Source of the DNA: Leptasterias polaris
Lineage: Eukaryota > Echinodermata > Asteroidea > Forcipulatida > Asteriidae
DNA length: 64,000 bases
Reading direction: 5' to 3'
NCBI GenBank assembly: GCA_037783415.1
Contig: JAZGTN010000162.1
Span: 3,162,001 to 3,226,000, forward strand
Shown: positions 7,014 through 19,155 of the stretch, in pieces
Layout of the letters: each line of letters begins with the position of its first letter
How positions within the stretch are numbered: position 1 is the stretch's first letter
The notes under the pieces: generated by a model
What the model was told of the DNA's origin: nothing
What the model saw: the letters and a program-made list of their open reading frames with translations, nothing else
Databases searched by the model: none
Made by a program: the position numbers and the translations under genes

Positions 7014-9155
7014 ATGCCATTCAATGTTTGTAACAAATCCATTGCCATAAAAATGGGTAGAGCTAGACGCGGCATTTTCAAGATGCAAAAAACTTGGTTC
7101 AAGCCGAAAAATAAATTTAATTCACTACAAGACAAAGGCAGTGAAACTCAAAGTATACCTACACCACGGTATGTCAGGCCAACCCATCAGCAGTTGAGTT
7201 TAGCCGCCCCAAATACGGAGCGAGGAGATTTCTGCCACATTGCAGCACAGATGGAACAAGACAACCGCAGAAATGTGATGCTCCTTCGCCCAAAAGTTGT
7301 AGAAATGGCTCCAGTTGACAAGATCCAGCTCAAGGGAGTGATCCCAATAGCCAACAAATGTGGCCAGCCACTGCCCAAGAGAGGAACTGATCACCAAGGA
7401 GGAGGTTATCGTTTTGTAGACATCAACTCAGCTCTAGAGCTGGGTGCACAAGCTGTACTTGATCATCAACAAACACATCCTAAGTGTGATGGTCAACCTA
7501 AACTATTGGCTGAGGCAGAAGAGCGTAGAGGTTTAGCCGTCTCAGAGGTAATGTCCTGCAAAAAGTGTGGTTTTAAAACACAAAAGACAAAACTTTACAG
7601 TGAGATAGCTAACGAGGGTAGGAAGCGGGGACGACGCACTGCAACCCCAAACATGTCTTTCCAAGTTGGCCTGCAGAACACTGGCATTGCAACCGCAGGT
7701 GCGAGGAGGCTCTTGACATCAATGGACACAGCTGTACCATGCACTAGTGGGCTGCAAAAAATTTCGAACAAATGTGGTGAAATTATCAAAAATGAAAATA
7801 TCAGAGACATGGCAGACAAGAGGAAACTAGTGAAAGACATCCGTGAGCTCCAAGGCTTTGAACGAGAAAGTCCAATTGCAGTTGAAATGGACAGGCAGTA
7901 TAATAATCCCCTGCGCAACTGTAGGAAAAAAAAACCATTTGTTCCTGCAACACAGACAAGAGACACCGTGTGCGAGAACGCAACTACTTCAAAGTTTGTT
8001 ATAATGTACCATCAAGAAAACAAGCTTTGTAAAAGTGGTGAAATGTCACCATCATCATTCGGTCAACAATGCACATCCGCTAAGCACGGCGACAAGTGCA
8101 CAGCTACTCGTCCAGCGCATTTCAATATGGGAGATGAGAGAGAAGGGGGTGTTCGATGTGCGACTAAACTTTTGGAGTGCACGGAACCAGTTCTTGTGGA
8201 TAGAATAACAACAGACGCTGACGGCTGTCTAGCAAAAGGAATGAATTCTGTCATGAGAAGAAGAACGGGAAAGGAAATGGAAAGTCTGCTAGACCCATCC
8301 CACTTGAACCGCTCGCTTTGTGCGGCAGTCAGCCGAGCAAACTTTAGCAGTGACATGTTCCCTGGGAACAGTGCAAGAGACCGAAACAGAGTACAGGACC
8401 GATTTGCTGATGACGTGAGTCACAGAGCACAGGCTGAGGCACACCATATTTCCATTAAATGCGGAAATGACACAGCAAGCATGAAAAGACTGGCTGCAAA
8501 GGCGATTGATGCAATTCCGAACTGCTACATGGGAGACCATGAGAAATGCAAACAAAATTCTCATGTTTGCAACGGTAAATACAAGTACCCATACCTCTCT
8601 CGCTATGTCCGCGGCAGATTTATTTTAACATCTAAAGATGAGGAAATCTTAAAAACAATTTTGGAAAAACGCATAGGAGACGAAGCGATAGAGAGAACCA
8701 AGTACAGAACAAGTTCCCAGAAGTCTGAATCCATGAATCATGCCTACGCCATGACAAATCCAAAAGGAACACTAACCTTTTCAAGGAACGGAGCTTCAAG
8801 AGATCACAGCGCCATCCATCTGGTGAACAACCAACATGCAAACTCTATTATCAAAAAGTGTGAGGCAACTCATTGCCCCATTACTGCTGGATCACCCGCT
8901 GCAAAAGCCCTCGATGCAATGGACAAAAAACAACAATATCACAAAAAACGTGTTATGGGAAAGATCTACAAAAAGCGACGAGCACAGTGTCGAGCTGAAC
9001 GATATCACACTTACTATGCTAAACAAAATTTGTATCAACCTGGCCAACTAAATCCAAAGTCACAGGACACTAACTCATCGTATAACTATGAGGGGCCAAA
9101 GATTCACAAGGAGCACAATTACAGCAGAATGTTCTCAAAATGGAAAAACCGATAG
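7014..9155 (+). CDS. Mutator-like transposase, gene 2 (N307K)
   Basis: Full 713-codon copy. Its one protein change is N307K, from a C-to-A change at 7934 that lengthens the adjoining A-run by one. The site lies 14 residues after the first acidic block in a basic stretch (RKKNPF), outside the motifs listed for gene 1, so activity is probably unaffected. A base-call error next to a homopolymer is possible. Confidence 0.7.
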   Translation: MPFNVCNKSIAIKMGRARRGIFKMQKTWFKPKNKFNSLQDKGSETQSIPTPRYVRPTHQQLSLAAPNTERGDFCHIAAQMEQDNRRNVMLLRPKVVEMAPVDKIQLKGVIPIANKCGQPLPKRGTDHQGGGYRFVDINSALELGAQAVLDHQQTHPKCDGQPKLLAEAEERRGLAVSEVMSCKKCGFKTQKTKLYSEIANEGRKRGRRTATPNMSFQVGLQNTGIATAGARRLLTSMDTAVPCTSGLQKISNKCGEIIKNENIRDMADKRKLVKDIRELQGFERESPIAVEMDRQYNNPLRNCRKKKPFVPATQTRDTVCENATTSKFVIMYHQENKLCKSGEMSPSSFGQQCTSAKHGDKCTATRPAHFNMGDEREGGVRCATKLLECTEPVLVDRITTDADGCLAKGMNSVMRRRTGKEMESLLDPSHLNRSLCAAVSRANFSSDMFPGNSARDRNRVQDRFADDVSHRAQAEAHHISIKCGNDTASMKRLAAKAIDAIPNCYMGDHEKCKQNSHVCNGKYKYPYLSRYVRGRFILTSKDEEILKTILEKRIGDEAIERTKYRTSSQKSESMNHAYAMTNPKGTLTFSRNGASRDHSAIHLVNNQHANSIIKKCEATHCPITAGSPAAKALDAMDKKQQYHKKRVMGKIYKKRRAQCRAERYHTYYAKQNLYQPGQLNPKSQDTNSSYNYEGPKIHKEHNYSRMFSKWKNR

Positions 9156-10866
9156 AGTGTAACTCTAATTGAATCACTTGACTTTTCCGGAAACTTGACA
9201 TTCATAATAATGCAATGTTTACACCTCCCCCACTCTTCTTGTTCAGTTATTAGTTAATACCAACCATGCCATGTAATGTATGATGATGATGTTTACAACA
9301 TGTTTATTTCTTCCTAATTGAGGAAGCAACCAGCCGCTGTTGACCCATGATTTTCTTGAAAGTGACTTACCATCACAGTCTCATCAAATAGTCATACACG
9401 ATAGTCGTACCGTCGATCGTAGTTTGTCCCGTCTTACACACTGTATACTGTTTAAAGTGTGTAGGAATAGGATGCCTAAAAAAAAAGCAAGCCACTCTTT
9501 GAAAACGTTGAATTATTCTGTTAACAAGTGACAATGTTATTGCTATCTATATTTTATTATAATTACTGTTTGCAGCCAGAGGAGTGATGTTTTCACGAAC
9601 AATAAAAAAAACGGCGATAACTGACGAAAGAAGTCTCAAACAACTCATTTCTGTCACGCCTGCAATTGTAAACAAACGGCAGACATGTTTAAATCCCAAC
9701 AAAAATGGCTGCAAGGGCGCCACCATGTTGTATATATAGGGCGCACCCCTCTAAATAATCTCCCATAGGAACCAATGCTAAATGATAATTATTCAAAAAT
9801 ACTCAAAAAATCGTGTAAGTCTCTCAGCCTCTTGAAAACCAATCAGACATATTTCCGGACAACTAAACTTCAGAATTCTTTTCAATTTTTGGCAGGTCAG
9901 CCGTTTGGAATTTTTGCTAACTACCCCAGAAGAAAAAAACACGATTTTTATTTTTTTTCCAAAACCGACTTGCTGCCAGTTTTCGTGAAGCACTTCTCCA
10001 CTTCCCCGGTCAAATAGGGCCAACTTTAACGCCTAAATTTATCAAGTCTCCTCAAAAGTTGAAGCACAGAACCCCCAGGTTGTGATAGATTTTTATATTT
10101 ACACAATCTATTAATTGCATGACCCCCAAAACGTTATAATTAAAAATAAGTTGTGGGTTTACAAATTATGATAAGTAGCTTGGCGCATTAATTCTGGCTT
10201 ATTTAGTGTGGTGCACCCTATAAGGGCACTTAATTATTCTTTATGGTTAAAAAATTATGCTTAAATTGTTGAGAATAAGTCACTGACTTGATATCTGGAA
10301 AAAAAAATGTGAAATGTTATTGCGTTCGTCTACAACAAGGTCAGTCCTCACTCAAAAAGTTATTAACATGTCTCTTTTTTATCACAGGATCATAAAAACC
10401 TTACAAGTTATTTAATTAATCATTAAGAAGGGGTTAATTGGCATGAACAAGCTGTAAACATGGAAGGGGGCTGGCCGGGGGGGGGGGGGGTCACATTTTG
10501 CTTTCCCTTAAATTATTCTAACCATGCATTCATATTAGTCTAAAATGGGGAGCTTTATAAAATCTAGAAAACACATAGGTCACTTTTTGTACATTTAACT
10601 GCCCTTTCAAATTGTATTCTACCTCTGGAACGGGGTAAAAGGGGGAAAGGGTGGGCGGGGCGTGGGCGTGGCATGTTGAAAAAGGCCAAACCATTATGAT
10701 TGTTTCTGGTTGATGGGGACAAGTTATAACTCTATCCAGAAACAGATGGCTATTATCTTAGACAATTCCCCTGGGATGGGGGCCTTTTCACAGGTCCTAC
10801 TGTCCAATATGGAGCATTGGCAATGGTTTTATCTTGATGAATTTTTGTGAAATTTATCTGAAATTG

Positions 10867-10897
<31 letters not shown>

Positions 10898-11025
10898 TTT
10901 GGCATATCGGCCGAAATTTGTGCGTTCAGCGTAGTGTCGGCCCTGATACGCTAGCTTGTGCATCGGGAGAACTCTAAAAGTATTTTTGCTTTAGACCACA
11001 ATTAATGTGAGATCACTTATGATGG
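9156..11025. other. Spacer 2 (short form, altered GC-box)
   Basis: AATAAA at 9601, TATA box at 9731, G14 at 10477-10490, A18 class. The second GC-box carries a G-to-T change at 10669, a marker shared with spacers 7, 10 and 12. Confidence 0.8.
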
Positions 11026-13167
11026 ATGCCATTCAATGTTTGTAACAAATCCATTGCCATAAAAATGGGTAGAGCTAGACGCGGCATTTTCAAGATGCAA
11101 AAAACTTGGTTCAAGCCGAAAAATAAATTTAATTCACTACAAGACAAAGGCAGTGAAACTCAAAGTATACCTACACCACGGTATGTCAGGCCAACCCATC
11201 AGCAGTTGAGTTTAGCCGCCCCAAATACGGAGCGAGGAGATTTCTGCCACATTGCAGCACAGATGGAACAAGACAACCGCAGAAATGTGATGCTCCTTCG
11301 CCCAAAAGTTGTAGAAATGGCTCCAGTTGACAAGATCCAGCTCAAGGGAGTGATCCCAATAGCCAACAAATGTGGCCAGCCACTGCCCAAGAGAGGAACT
11401 GATCACCAAGGAGGAGGTTATCGTTTTGTAGACATCAACTCAGCTCTAGAGCTGGGTGCACAAGCTGTACTTGATCATCAACAAACACATCCTAAGTGTG
11501 ATGGTCAACCTAAACTATTGGCTGAGGCAGAAGAGCGTAGAGGTTTAGCCGTCTCAGAGGTAATGTCCTGCAAAAAGTGTGGTTTTAAAACACAAAAGAC
11601 AAAACTTTACAGTGAGATAGCTAACGAGGGTAGGAAGCGGGGACGACGCACTGCAACCCCAAACATGTCTTTCCAAGTTGGCCTGCAGAACACTGGCATT
11701 GCAACCGCAGGTGCGAGGAGGCTCTTGACATCAATGGACACAGCTGTACCATGCACTAGTGGGCTGCAAAAAATTTCGAACAAATGTGGTGAAATTATCA
11801 AAAATGAAAATATCAGAGACATGGCAGACAAGAGGAAACTAGTGAAAGACATCCGTGAGCTCCAAGGCTTTGAACGAGAAAGTCCAATTGCAGTTGAAAT
11901 GGACAGGCAGTATAATAATCCCCTGCGCAACTGTAGGAAAAAAAACCCATTTGTTCCTGCAACACAGACAAGAGACACCGTGTGCGAGAACGCAACTACT
12001 TCAAAGTTTGTTATAATGTACCATCAAGAAAACAAGCTTTGTAAAAGTGGTGAAATGTCACCATCATCATTCGGTCAACAATGCACATCCGCTAAGCACG
12101 GCGACAAGTGCACAGCTACTCGTCCAGCGCATTTCAATATGGGAGATGAGAGAGAAGGGGGTGTTCGATGTGCGACTAAACTTTTGGAGTGCACGGAACC
12201 AGTTCTTGTGGATAGAATAACAACAGACGCTGACGGCTGTCTAGCAAAAGGAATGAATTCTGTCATGAGAAGAAGAACGGGAAAGGAAATGGAAAGTCTG
12301 CTAGACCCATCCCACTTGAACCGCTCGCTTTGTGCGGCAGTCAGCCGAGCAAACTTTAGCAGTGACATGTTCCCTGGGAACAGTGCAAGAGACCGAAACA
12401 GAGTACAGGACCGATTTGCTGATGACGTGAGTCACAGAGCACAGGCTGAGGCACACCATATTTCCATTAAATGCGGAAATGACACAGCAAGCATGAAAAG
12501 ACTGGCTGCAAAGGCGATTGATGCAATTCCGAACTGCTACATGGGAGACCATGAGAAATGCAAACAAAATTCTCATGTTTGCAACGGTAAATACAAGTAC
12601 CCATACCTCTCTCGCTATGTCCGCGGCAGATTTATTTTAACATCTAAAGATGAGGAAATCTTAAAAACAATTTTGGAAAAACGCATAGGAGACGAAGCGA
12701 TAGAGAGAACCAAGTACAGAACAAGTTCCCAGAAGTCTGAATCCATGAATCATGCCTACGCCATGACAAATCCAAAAGGAACACTAACCTTTTCAAGGAA
12801 CGGAGCTTCAAGAGATCACAGCGCCATCCATCTGGTGAACAACCAACATGCAAACTCTATTATCAAAAAGTGTGAGGCAACTCATTGCCCCATTACTGCT
12901 GGATCACCCGCTGCAAAAGCCCTCGATGCAATGGACAAAAAACAACAATATCACAAAAAACGTGTTATGGGAAAGATCTACAAAAAGCGACGAGCACAGT
13001 GTCGAGCTGAACGATATCACACTTACTATGCTAAACAAAATTTGTATCAACCTGGCCAACTAAATCCAAAGTCACAGGACACTAACTCATCGTATAACTA
13101 TGAGGGGCCAAAGATTCACAAGGAGCACAATTACAGCAGAATGTTCTCAAAATGGAAAAACCGATAG
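11026..13167 (+). CDS. Mutator-like transposase, gene 3
   Basis: Full 713-codon copy identical in protein to gene 1. It is followed by the only spacer with a 4-bp insertion. Confidence 0.7.
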   Translation: MPFNVCNKSIAIKMGRARRGIFKMQKTWFKPKNKFNSLQDKGSETQSIPTPRYVRPTHQQLSLAAPNTERGDFCHIAAQMEQDNRRNVMLLRPKVVEMAPVDKIQLKGVIPIANKCGQPLPKRGTDHQGGGYRFVDINSALELGAQAVLDHQQTHPKCDGQPKLLAEAEERRGLAVSEVMSCKKCGFKTQKTKLYSEIANEGRKRGRRTATPNMSFQVGLQNTGIATAGARRLLTSMDTAVPCTSGLQKISNKCGEIIKNENIRDMADKRKLVKDIRELQGFERESPIAVEMDRQYNNPLRNCRKKNPFVPATQTRDTVCENATTSKFVIMYHQENKLCKSGEMSPSSFGQQCTSAKHGDKCTATRPAHFNMGDEREGGVRCATKLLECTEPVLVDRITTDADGCLAKGMNSVMRRRTGKEMESLLDPSHLNRSLCAAVSRANFSSDMFPGNSARDRNRVQDRFADDVSHRAQAEAHHISIKCGNDTASMKRLAAKAIDAIPNCYMGDHEKCKQNSHVCNGKYKYPYLSRYVRGRFILTSKDEEILKTILEKRIGDEAIERTKYRTSSQKSESMNHAYAMTNPKGTLTFSRNGASRDHSAIHLVNNQHANSIIKKCEATHCPITAGSPAAKALDAMDKKQQYHKKRVMGKIYKKRRAQCRAERYHTYYAKQNLYQPGQLNPKSQDTNSSYNYEGPKIHKEHNYSRMFSKWKNR

Positions 13168-14987
13168 AGTGTAACTCTAATTGAATCACTTGACTTTTCC
13201 GGAAACTTGACATTCATAATAATGCAATGTTTACACCTCCCCCACTCTTCTTGTTCAGTTATTAGTTAATACCAACCATGCCATGTAATGTATGATGATG
13301 ATGTTTACAACATGTTTATTTCTTCCTAATTGAGGAAGCAACCAGCCGCTGTTGACCCATGATTTTCTTGAAAGTGACTTACCATCACAGTCTCATCAAA
13401 TAGTCATACACGATAGTCGTACCGTCGATCGTAGTTTGTCCCGTCTTACACACTGTATACTGTTTAAAGTGTGTAGGATCGAATAGGATGCCTAAAAAAA
13501 AAGCAAGCCACTCTTTGAAAACGTTGAATTATTCTGTTAACAAGTGACAATGTTATTGCTATCTATATTTTATTATAATTACTGTTTGCAGCCAGAGGAG
13601 TGATGTTTTCACGAACAATAAAAAAAACGGCGATAACTGACGAAAGAAGTCTCAAACAACTCATTTCTGTCACGCCTGCAATTGTAAACAAACGGCAGAC
13701 ATGTTTAAATCCCAACAAAAATGGCTGCAAGGGCGCCACCATGTTGTATATATAGGGCGCACCCCTCTAAATAATCTCCCATAGGAACCAATGCTAAATG
13801 ATAATTATTCAAAAATACTCAAAAAATCGTGTAAGTCTCTCAGCCTCTTGAAAACCAATCAGACATATTTCCGGACAACTAAACTTCAGAATTCTTTTCA
13901 ATTTTTGGCAGGTCAGCCGTTTGGAATTTTTGCTAACTACCCCAGAAGAAAAAAACACGATTTTTATTTTTTTTCCAAAACCGACTTGCTGCCAGTTTTC
14001 GTGAAGCACTTCTCCACTTCCCCGGTCAAATAGGGCCAACTTTAACGCCTAAATTTATCAAGTCTCCTCAAAAGTTGAAGCACAGAACCCCCAGGTTGTG
14101 ATAGATTTTTATATTTACACAATCTATTAATTGCATGACCCCCAAAACGTTATAATTAAAAATAAGTTGTGGGTTTACAAATTATGATAAGTAGCTTGGC
14201 GCATTAATTCTGGCTTATTTAGTGTGGTGCACCCTATAAGGGCACTTAATTATTCTTTATGGTTAAAAAATTATGCTTAAATTGTTGAGAATAAGTCACT
14301 GACTTGATATCTGGAAAAAAAAATGTGAAATGTTATTGCGTTCGTCTACAACAAGGTCAAACATGTTGGAGCATTTACATGTACTCTAAGCACTATGCGA
14401 GAAGAAAAACCTGCACGACACACTGTGTACATTCTAAGGACAAGTCAGAAGTTATATCCAAGTCCTCACTCAAAAAGTTATTAACATGTCTCTTTTTTAT
14501 CACAGGATCATAAAAACCTTACAAGTTATTTAATTAATCATTAAGAAGGGGTTAATTGGCATGAACAAGCTGTAAACATGGAAGGGGGCTGGCCGGGGGG
14601 GGGGGGGGGGTCACATTTTGCTTTCCCTTAAATTATTCTAACCATGCATTCATATTAGTCTAAAATGGGGAGCTTTATAAAATCTAGAAAACACATAGGT
14701 CACTTTTTGTACATTTAACTGCCCTTTCAAATTGTATTCTACCTCTGGAACGGGGTAAAAGGGGGAAAGGGTGGGCGGGGCGTGGGCGGGGCATGTTGAA
14801 AAAGGCCAAACCATTATGATTGTTTCTGGTTGATGGGGACAAGTTATAACTCTATCCAGAAACAGATGGCTATTATCTTAGACAATTCCCCTGGGATGGG
14901 GGCCTTTTCACAGGTCCTACTGTCCAATATGGAGCATTGGCAATGGTTTTATCTTGATGAATTTTTGTGAAATTTATCTGAAATTGA

Positions 14988-15020
<33 letters not shown>

Positions 15021-15145
15021 GGCATATCGGCCGAAATTTGTGCGTTCAGCGTAGTGTCGGCCCTGATACGCTAGCTTGTGCATCGGGAGAACTCTAAAAG
15101 TATTTTTGCTTTAGACCACAATTAATGTGAGATCACTTATGATGG
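13168..15145. other. Spacer 3 (long form, with 4-bp insertion)
   Basis: An extra TCGA lies at 13479-13482 just after the larger 3' hairpin and is unique to this unit. AATAAA at 13617, TATA box at 13747, 102-bp module at 14360-14461, G16 at 14595-14610, A20 class. No gene was seen. Confidence 0.8.
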
Positions 15146-17284
15146 ATGCCATTCAATGTTTGTAACAAATCCATTGCCATAAAAATGGGTAGAGCTAGAC
15201 GCGGCATTTTCAAGATGCAAAAAACTTGGTTCAAGCCGAAAAATAAATTTAATTCACTACAAGACAAAGGCAGTGAAACTCAAAGTATACCTACACCACG
15301 GTATGTCAGGCCAACCCATCAGCAGTTGAGTTTAGCCGCCCCAAATACGGAGCGAGGAGATTTCTGCCACATTGCAGCACAGATGGAACAAGACAACCGC
15401 AGAAATGTGATGCTCCTTCGCCCAAAAGTTGTAGAAATGGCTCCAGTTGACAAGATCCAGCTCAAGGGAGTGATCCCAATAGCCAACAAATGTGGCCAGC
15501 CACTGCCCAAGAGAGGAACTGATCACCAAGGAGGAGGTTATCGTTTTGTAGACATCAACTCAGCTCTAGAGCTGGGTGCACAAGCTGTACTTGATCATCA
15601 ACAAACACATCCTAAGTGTGATGGTCAACCTAAACTATTGGCTGAGGCAGAAGAGCGTAGAGGTTTAGCCGTCTCAGAGGTAATGTCCTGCAAAAAGTGT
15701 GGTTTTAAAACACAAAAGACAAAACTTTACAGTGAGATAGCTAACGAGGGTAGGAAGCGGGGACGACGCACTGCAACCCCAAACATGTCTTTCCAAGTTG
15801 GCCTGCAGAACACTGGCATTGCAACCGCAGGTGCGAGGAGGCTCTTGACATCAATGGACACAGCTGTACCATGCACTAGTGGGCTGCAAAAAATTTCGAA
15901 CAAATGTGGTGAAATTATCAAAAATGAAAATATCAGAGACATGGCAGACAAGAGGAAACTAGTGAAAGACATCCGTGAGCTCCAAGGCTTTGAACGAGAA
16001 AGTCCAATTGCAGTTGAAATGGACAGGCAGTATAATAATCCCCTGCGCAACTGTAGGAAAAAAAACCCATTTGTTCCTGCAACACAGACAAGAGACACCG
16101 TGTGCGAGAACGCAACTACTTCAAAGTTTGTTATAATGTACCATCAAGAAAACAAGCTTTGTAAAAGTGGTGAAATGTCACCATCATCATTCGGTCAACA
16201 ATGCACATCCGCTAAGCACGGCGACAAGTGCACAGCTACTCGTCCAGCGCATTTCAATATGGGAGATGAGAGAGAAGGGGGTGTTCGATGTGCGACTAAA
16301 CTTTTGGAGTGCACGGAACCAGTTCTTGTGGATAGAATAACAACAGACGCTGACGGCTGTCTAGCAAAAGGAATGAATTCTGTCATGAGAAGAAGAACGG
16401 GAAAGGAAATGGAAAGTCTGCTAGACCCATCCCACTTGAACCGCTCGCTTTGTGCGGCAGTCAGCCGAGCAAACTTTAGCAGTGACATGTTCCCTGGGAA
16501 CAGTGCAAGAGACCGAAACAGAGTACAGGACCGATTTGCTGATGACGTGAGTCACAGAGCACAGGCTGAGGCACACCATATTTCCATTAAATGCGGAAAT
16601 GACACAGCAAGCATGAAAAGACTGGCTGCAAAGGCGATTGATGCAATTCCGAACTGCTACATGGGAGACCATGAGAAATGCAAACAAAATTCTCATGTTT
16701 GCAACGGTAAATACAAGTACCCATACCTCTCTCGCTATGTCCGCGGCAGATTTATTTTAACATCTAAAGATGAGGAAATCTTAAAAACAATTTTGGAAAA
16801 ACGCATAGGAGACGAAGCGATAGAGAGAACCAAGTACAGAACAAGTTCCCAGAAGTCTGAATCCATGAATCATGCCTACGCCATGACAAATCCAAAAGGA
16901 ACACTAACCTTTTCAAGGAACGGAGCTTCAAGAGATCACAGCGCCATCCATCTGGTGAACAACCAACATGCAAACTCTATTATCAAAAAGTGTGAGGCAA
17001 CTCATTGCCCCATTACTGCTGGATCACCCGCTGCAAAAGCCCTCGATGCAATGGACAAAAAACAACAATATCACAAAAAACGTGTTATGGGAAAGATCTA
17101 CAAAAAGCGACGAGCACAGTGTCGAGCTGAACGATATCACACTTACTATGCTAAACAAAATTTGTATCAACCTGGCCAACTAAATCCAAAGTCACAGGAC
17201 ACTAACTCATCGAACTATGAGGGGCCAAAGATTCACAAGGAGCACAATTACAGCAGAATGTTCTCAAAATGGAAAAACCGATAG
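15146..17284 (+). CDS. Mutator-like transposase, gene 4 (712 codons)
   Basis: An in-frame 3-bp loss near 17213 removes one Tyr from the C-terminal SSYNYEG stretch (residue 690). The rest matches gene 1. The loss lies in the low-complexity tail, beyond all motifs, so the product is probably equivalent. Confidence 0.7.
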   Translation: MPFNVCNKSIAIKMGRARRGIFKMQKTWFKPKNKFNSLQDKGSETQSIPTPRYVRPTHQQLSLAAPNTERGDFCHIAAQMEQDNRRNVMLLRPKVVEMAPVDKIQLKGVIPIANKCGQPLPKRGTDHQGGGYRFVDINSALELGAQAVLDHQQTHPKCDGQPKLLAEAEERRGLAVSEVMSCKKCGFKTQKTKLYSEIANEGRKRGRRTATPNMSFQVGLQNTGIATAGARRLLTSMDTAVPCTSGLQKISNKCGEIIKNENIRDMADKRKLVKDIRELQGFERESPIAVEMDRQYNNPLRNCRKKNPFVPATQTRDTVCENATTSKFVIMYHQENKLCKSGEMSPSSFGQQCTSAKHGDKCTATRPAHFNMGDEREGGVRCATKLLECTEPVLVDRITTDADGCLAKGMNSVMRRRTGKEMESLLDPSHLNRSLCAAVSRANFSSDMFPGNSARDRNRVQDRFADDVSHRAQAEAHHISIKCGNDTASMKRLAAKAIDAIPNCYMGDHEKCKQNSHVCNGKYKYPYLSRYVRGRFILTSKDEEILKTILEKRIGDEAIERTKYRTSSQKSESMNHAYAMTNPKGTLTFSRNGASRDHSAIHLVNNQHANSIIKKCEATHCPITAGSPAAKALDAMDKKQQYHKKRVMGKIYKKRRAQCRAERYHTYYAKQNLYQPGQLNPKSQDTNSSNYEGPKIHKEHNYSRMFSKWKNR

Positions 17285-18996
17285 AGTGTAACTCTAATTG
17301 AATCACTTGACTTTTCCGGAAACTTGACATTCATAATAATGCAATGTTTACACCTCCCCCACTCTTCTTGTTCAGTTATTAGTTAATACCAACCATGCCA
17401 TGTAATGTATGATGATGATGTTTACAACATGTTTATTTCTTCCTAATTGAGGAAGCAACCAGCCGCTGTTGACCCATGATTTTCTTGAAAGTGACTTACC
17501 ATCACAGTCTCATCAAATAGTCATACACGATAGTCGTACCGTCGATCGTAGTTTGTCCCGTCTTACACACTGTATACTGTTTAAAGTGTGTAGGAATAGG
17601 ATGCCTAAAAAAAAAGCAAGCCACTCTTTGAAAACGTTGAATTATTCTGTTAACAAGTGACAATGTTATTGCTATCTATATTTTATTATAATTACTGTTT
17701 GCAGCCAGAGGAGTGATGTTTTCACGAACAATAAAAAAAACGGCGATAACTGACGAAAGAAGTCTCAAACAACTCATTTCTGTCACGCCTGCAATTGTAA
17801 ACAAACGGCAGACATGTTTAAATCCCAACAAAAATGGCTGCAAGGGCGCCACCATGTTGTATATATAGGGCGCACCCCTCTAAATAATCTCCCATAGGAA
17901 CCAATGCTAAATGATAATTATTCAAAAATACTCAAAAAATCGTGTAAGTCTCTCAGCCTCTTGAAAACCAATCAGACATATTTCCGGACAACTAAACTTC
18001 AGAATTCTTTTCAATTTTTGGCAGGTCAGCCGTTTGGAATTTTTGCTAACTACCCCAGAAGAAAAAAACACGATTTTTATTTTTTTTCCAAAACCGACTT
18101 GCTGCCAGTTTTCGTGAAGCACTTCTCCACTTCCCCGGTCAAATAGGGCCAACTTTAACGCCTAAATTTATCAAGTCTCCTCAAAAGTTGAAGCACAGAA
18201 CCCCCAGGTTGTGATAGATTTTTATATTTACACAATCTATTAATTGCATGACCCCCAAAACGTTATAATTAAAAATAAGTTGTGGGTTTACAAATTATGA
18301 TAAGTAGCTTGGCGCATTAATTCTGGCTTATTTAGTGTGGTGCACCCTATAAGGGCACTTAATTATTCTTTATGGTTAAAAAATTATGCTTAAATTGTTG
18401 AGAATAAGTCACTGACTTGATATCTGGAAAAAAAAATGTGAAATGTTATTGCGTTCGTCTACAACAAGGTCAGTCCTCACTCAAAAAGTTATTAACATGT
18501 CTCTTTTTTATCACAGGATCATAAAAACCTTACAAGTTATTTAATTAATCATTAAGAAGGGGTTAATTGGCATGAACAAGCTGTAAACATGGAAGGGGGC
18601 TGGCCGGGGGGGGGGGGGGGTCACATTTTGCTTTCCCTTAAATTATTCTAACCATGCATTCATATTAGTCTAAAATGGGGAGCTTTATAAAATCTAGAAA
18701 ACACATAGGTCACTTTTTGTACATTTAACTGCCCTTTCAAATTGTATTCTACCTCTGGAACGGGGTAAAAGGGGGAAAGGGTGGGCGGGGCGTGGGCGGG
18801 GCATGTTGAAAAAGGCCAAACCATTATGATTGTTTCTGGTTGATGGGGACAAGTTATAACTCTATCCAGAAACAGATGGCTATTATCTTAGACAATTCCC
18901 CTGGGATGGGGGCCTTTTCACAGGTCCTACTGTCCAATATGGAGCATTGGCAATGGTTTTATCTTGATGAATTTTTGTGAAATTTATCTGAATTTG

Positions 18997-19027
<31 letters not shown>

Positions 19028-19155
19028 TTTGGCATATCGGCCGAAATTTGTGCGTTCAGCGTAGTGTCGGCCCTGATACGCTAGCTTGTGCATCGGGAGA
19101 ACTCTAAAAGTATTTTTGCTTTAGACCACAATTAATGTGAGATCACTTATGATGG
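17285..19155. other. Spacer 4 (short form)
   Basis: AATAAA at 17730, TATA box at 17860, G15 at 18606-18620, A18 class. An A-to-T change at 18993, just before the A-tract, is private to this unit. Confidence 0.8.
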
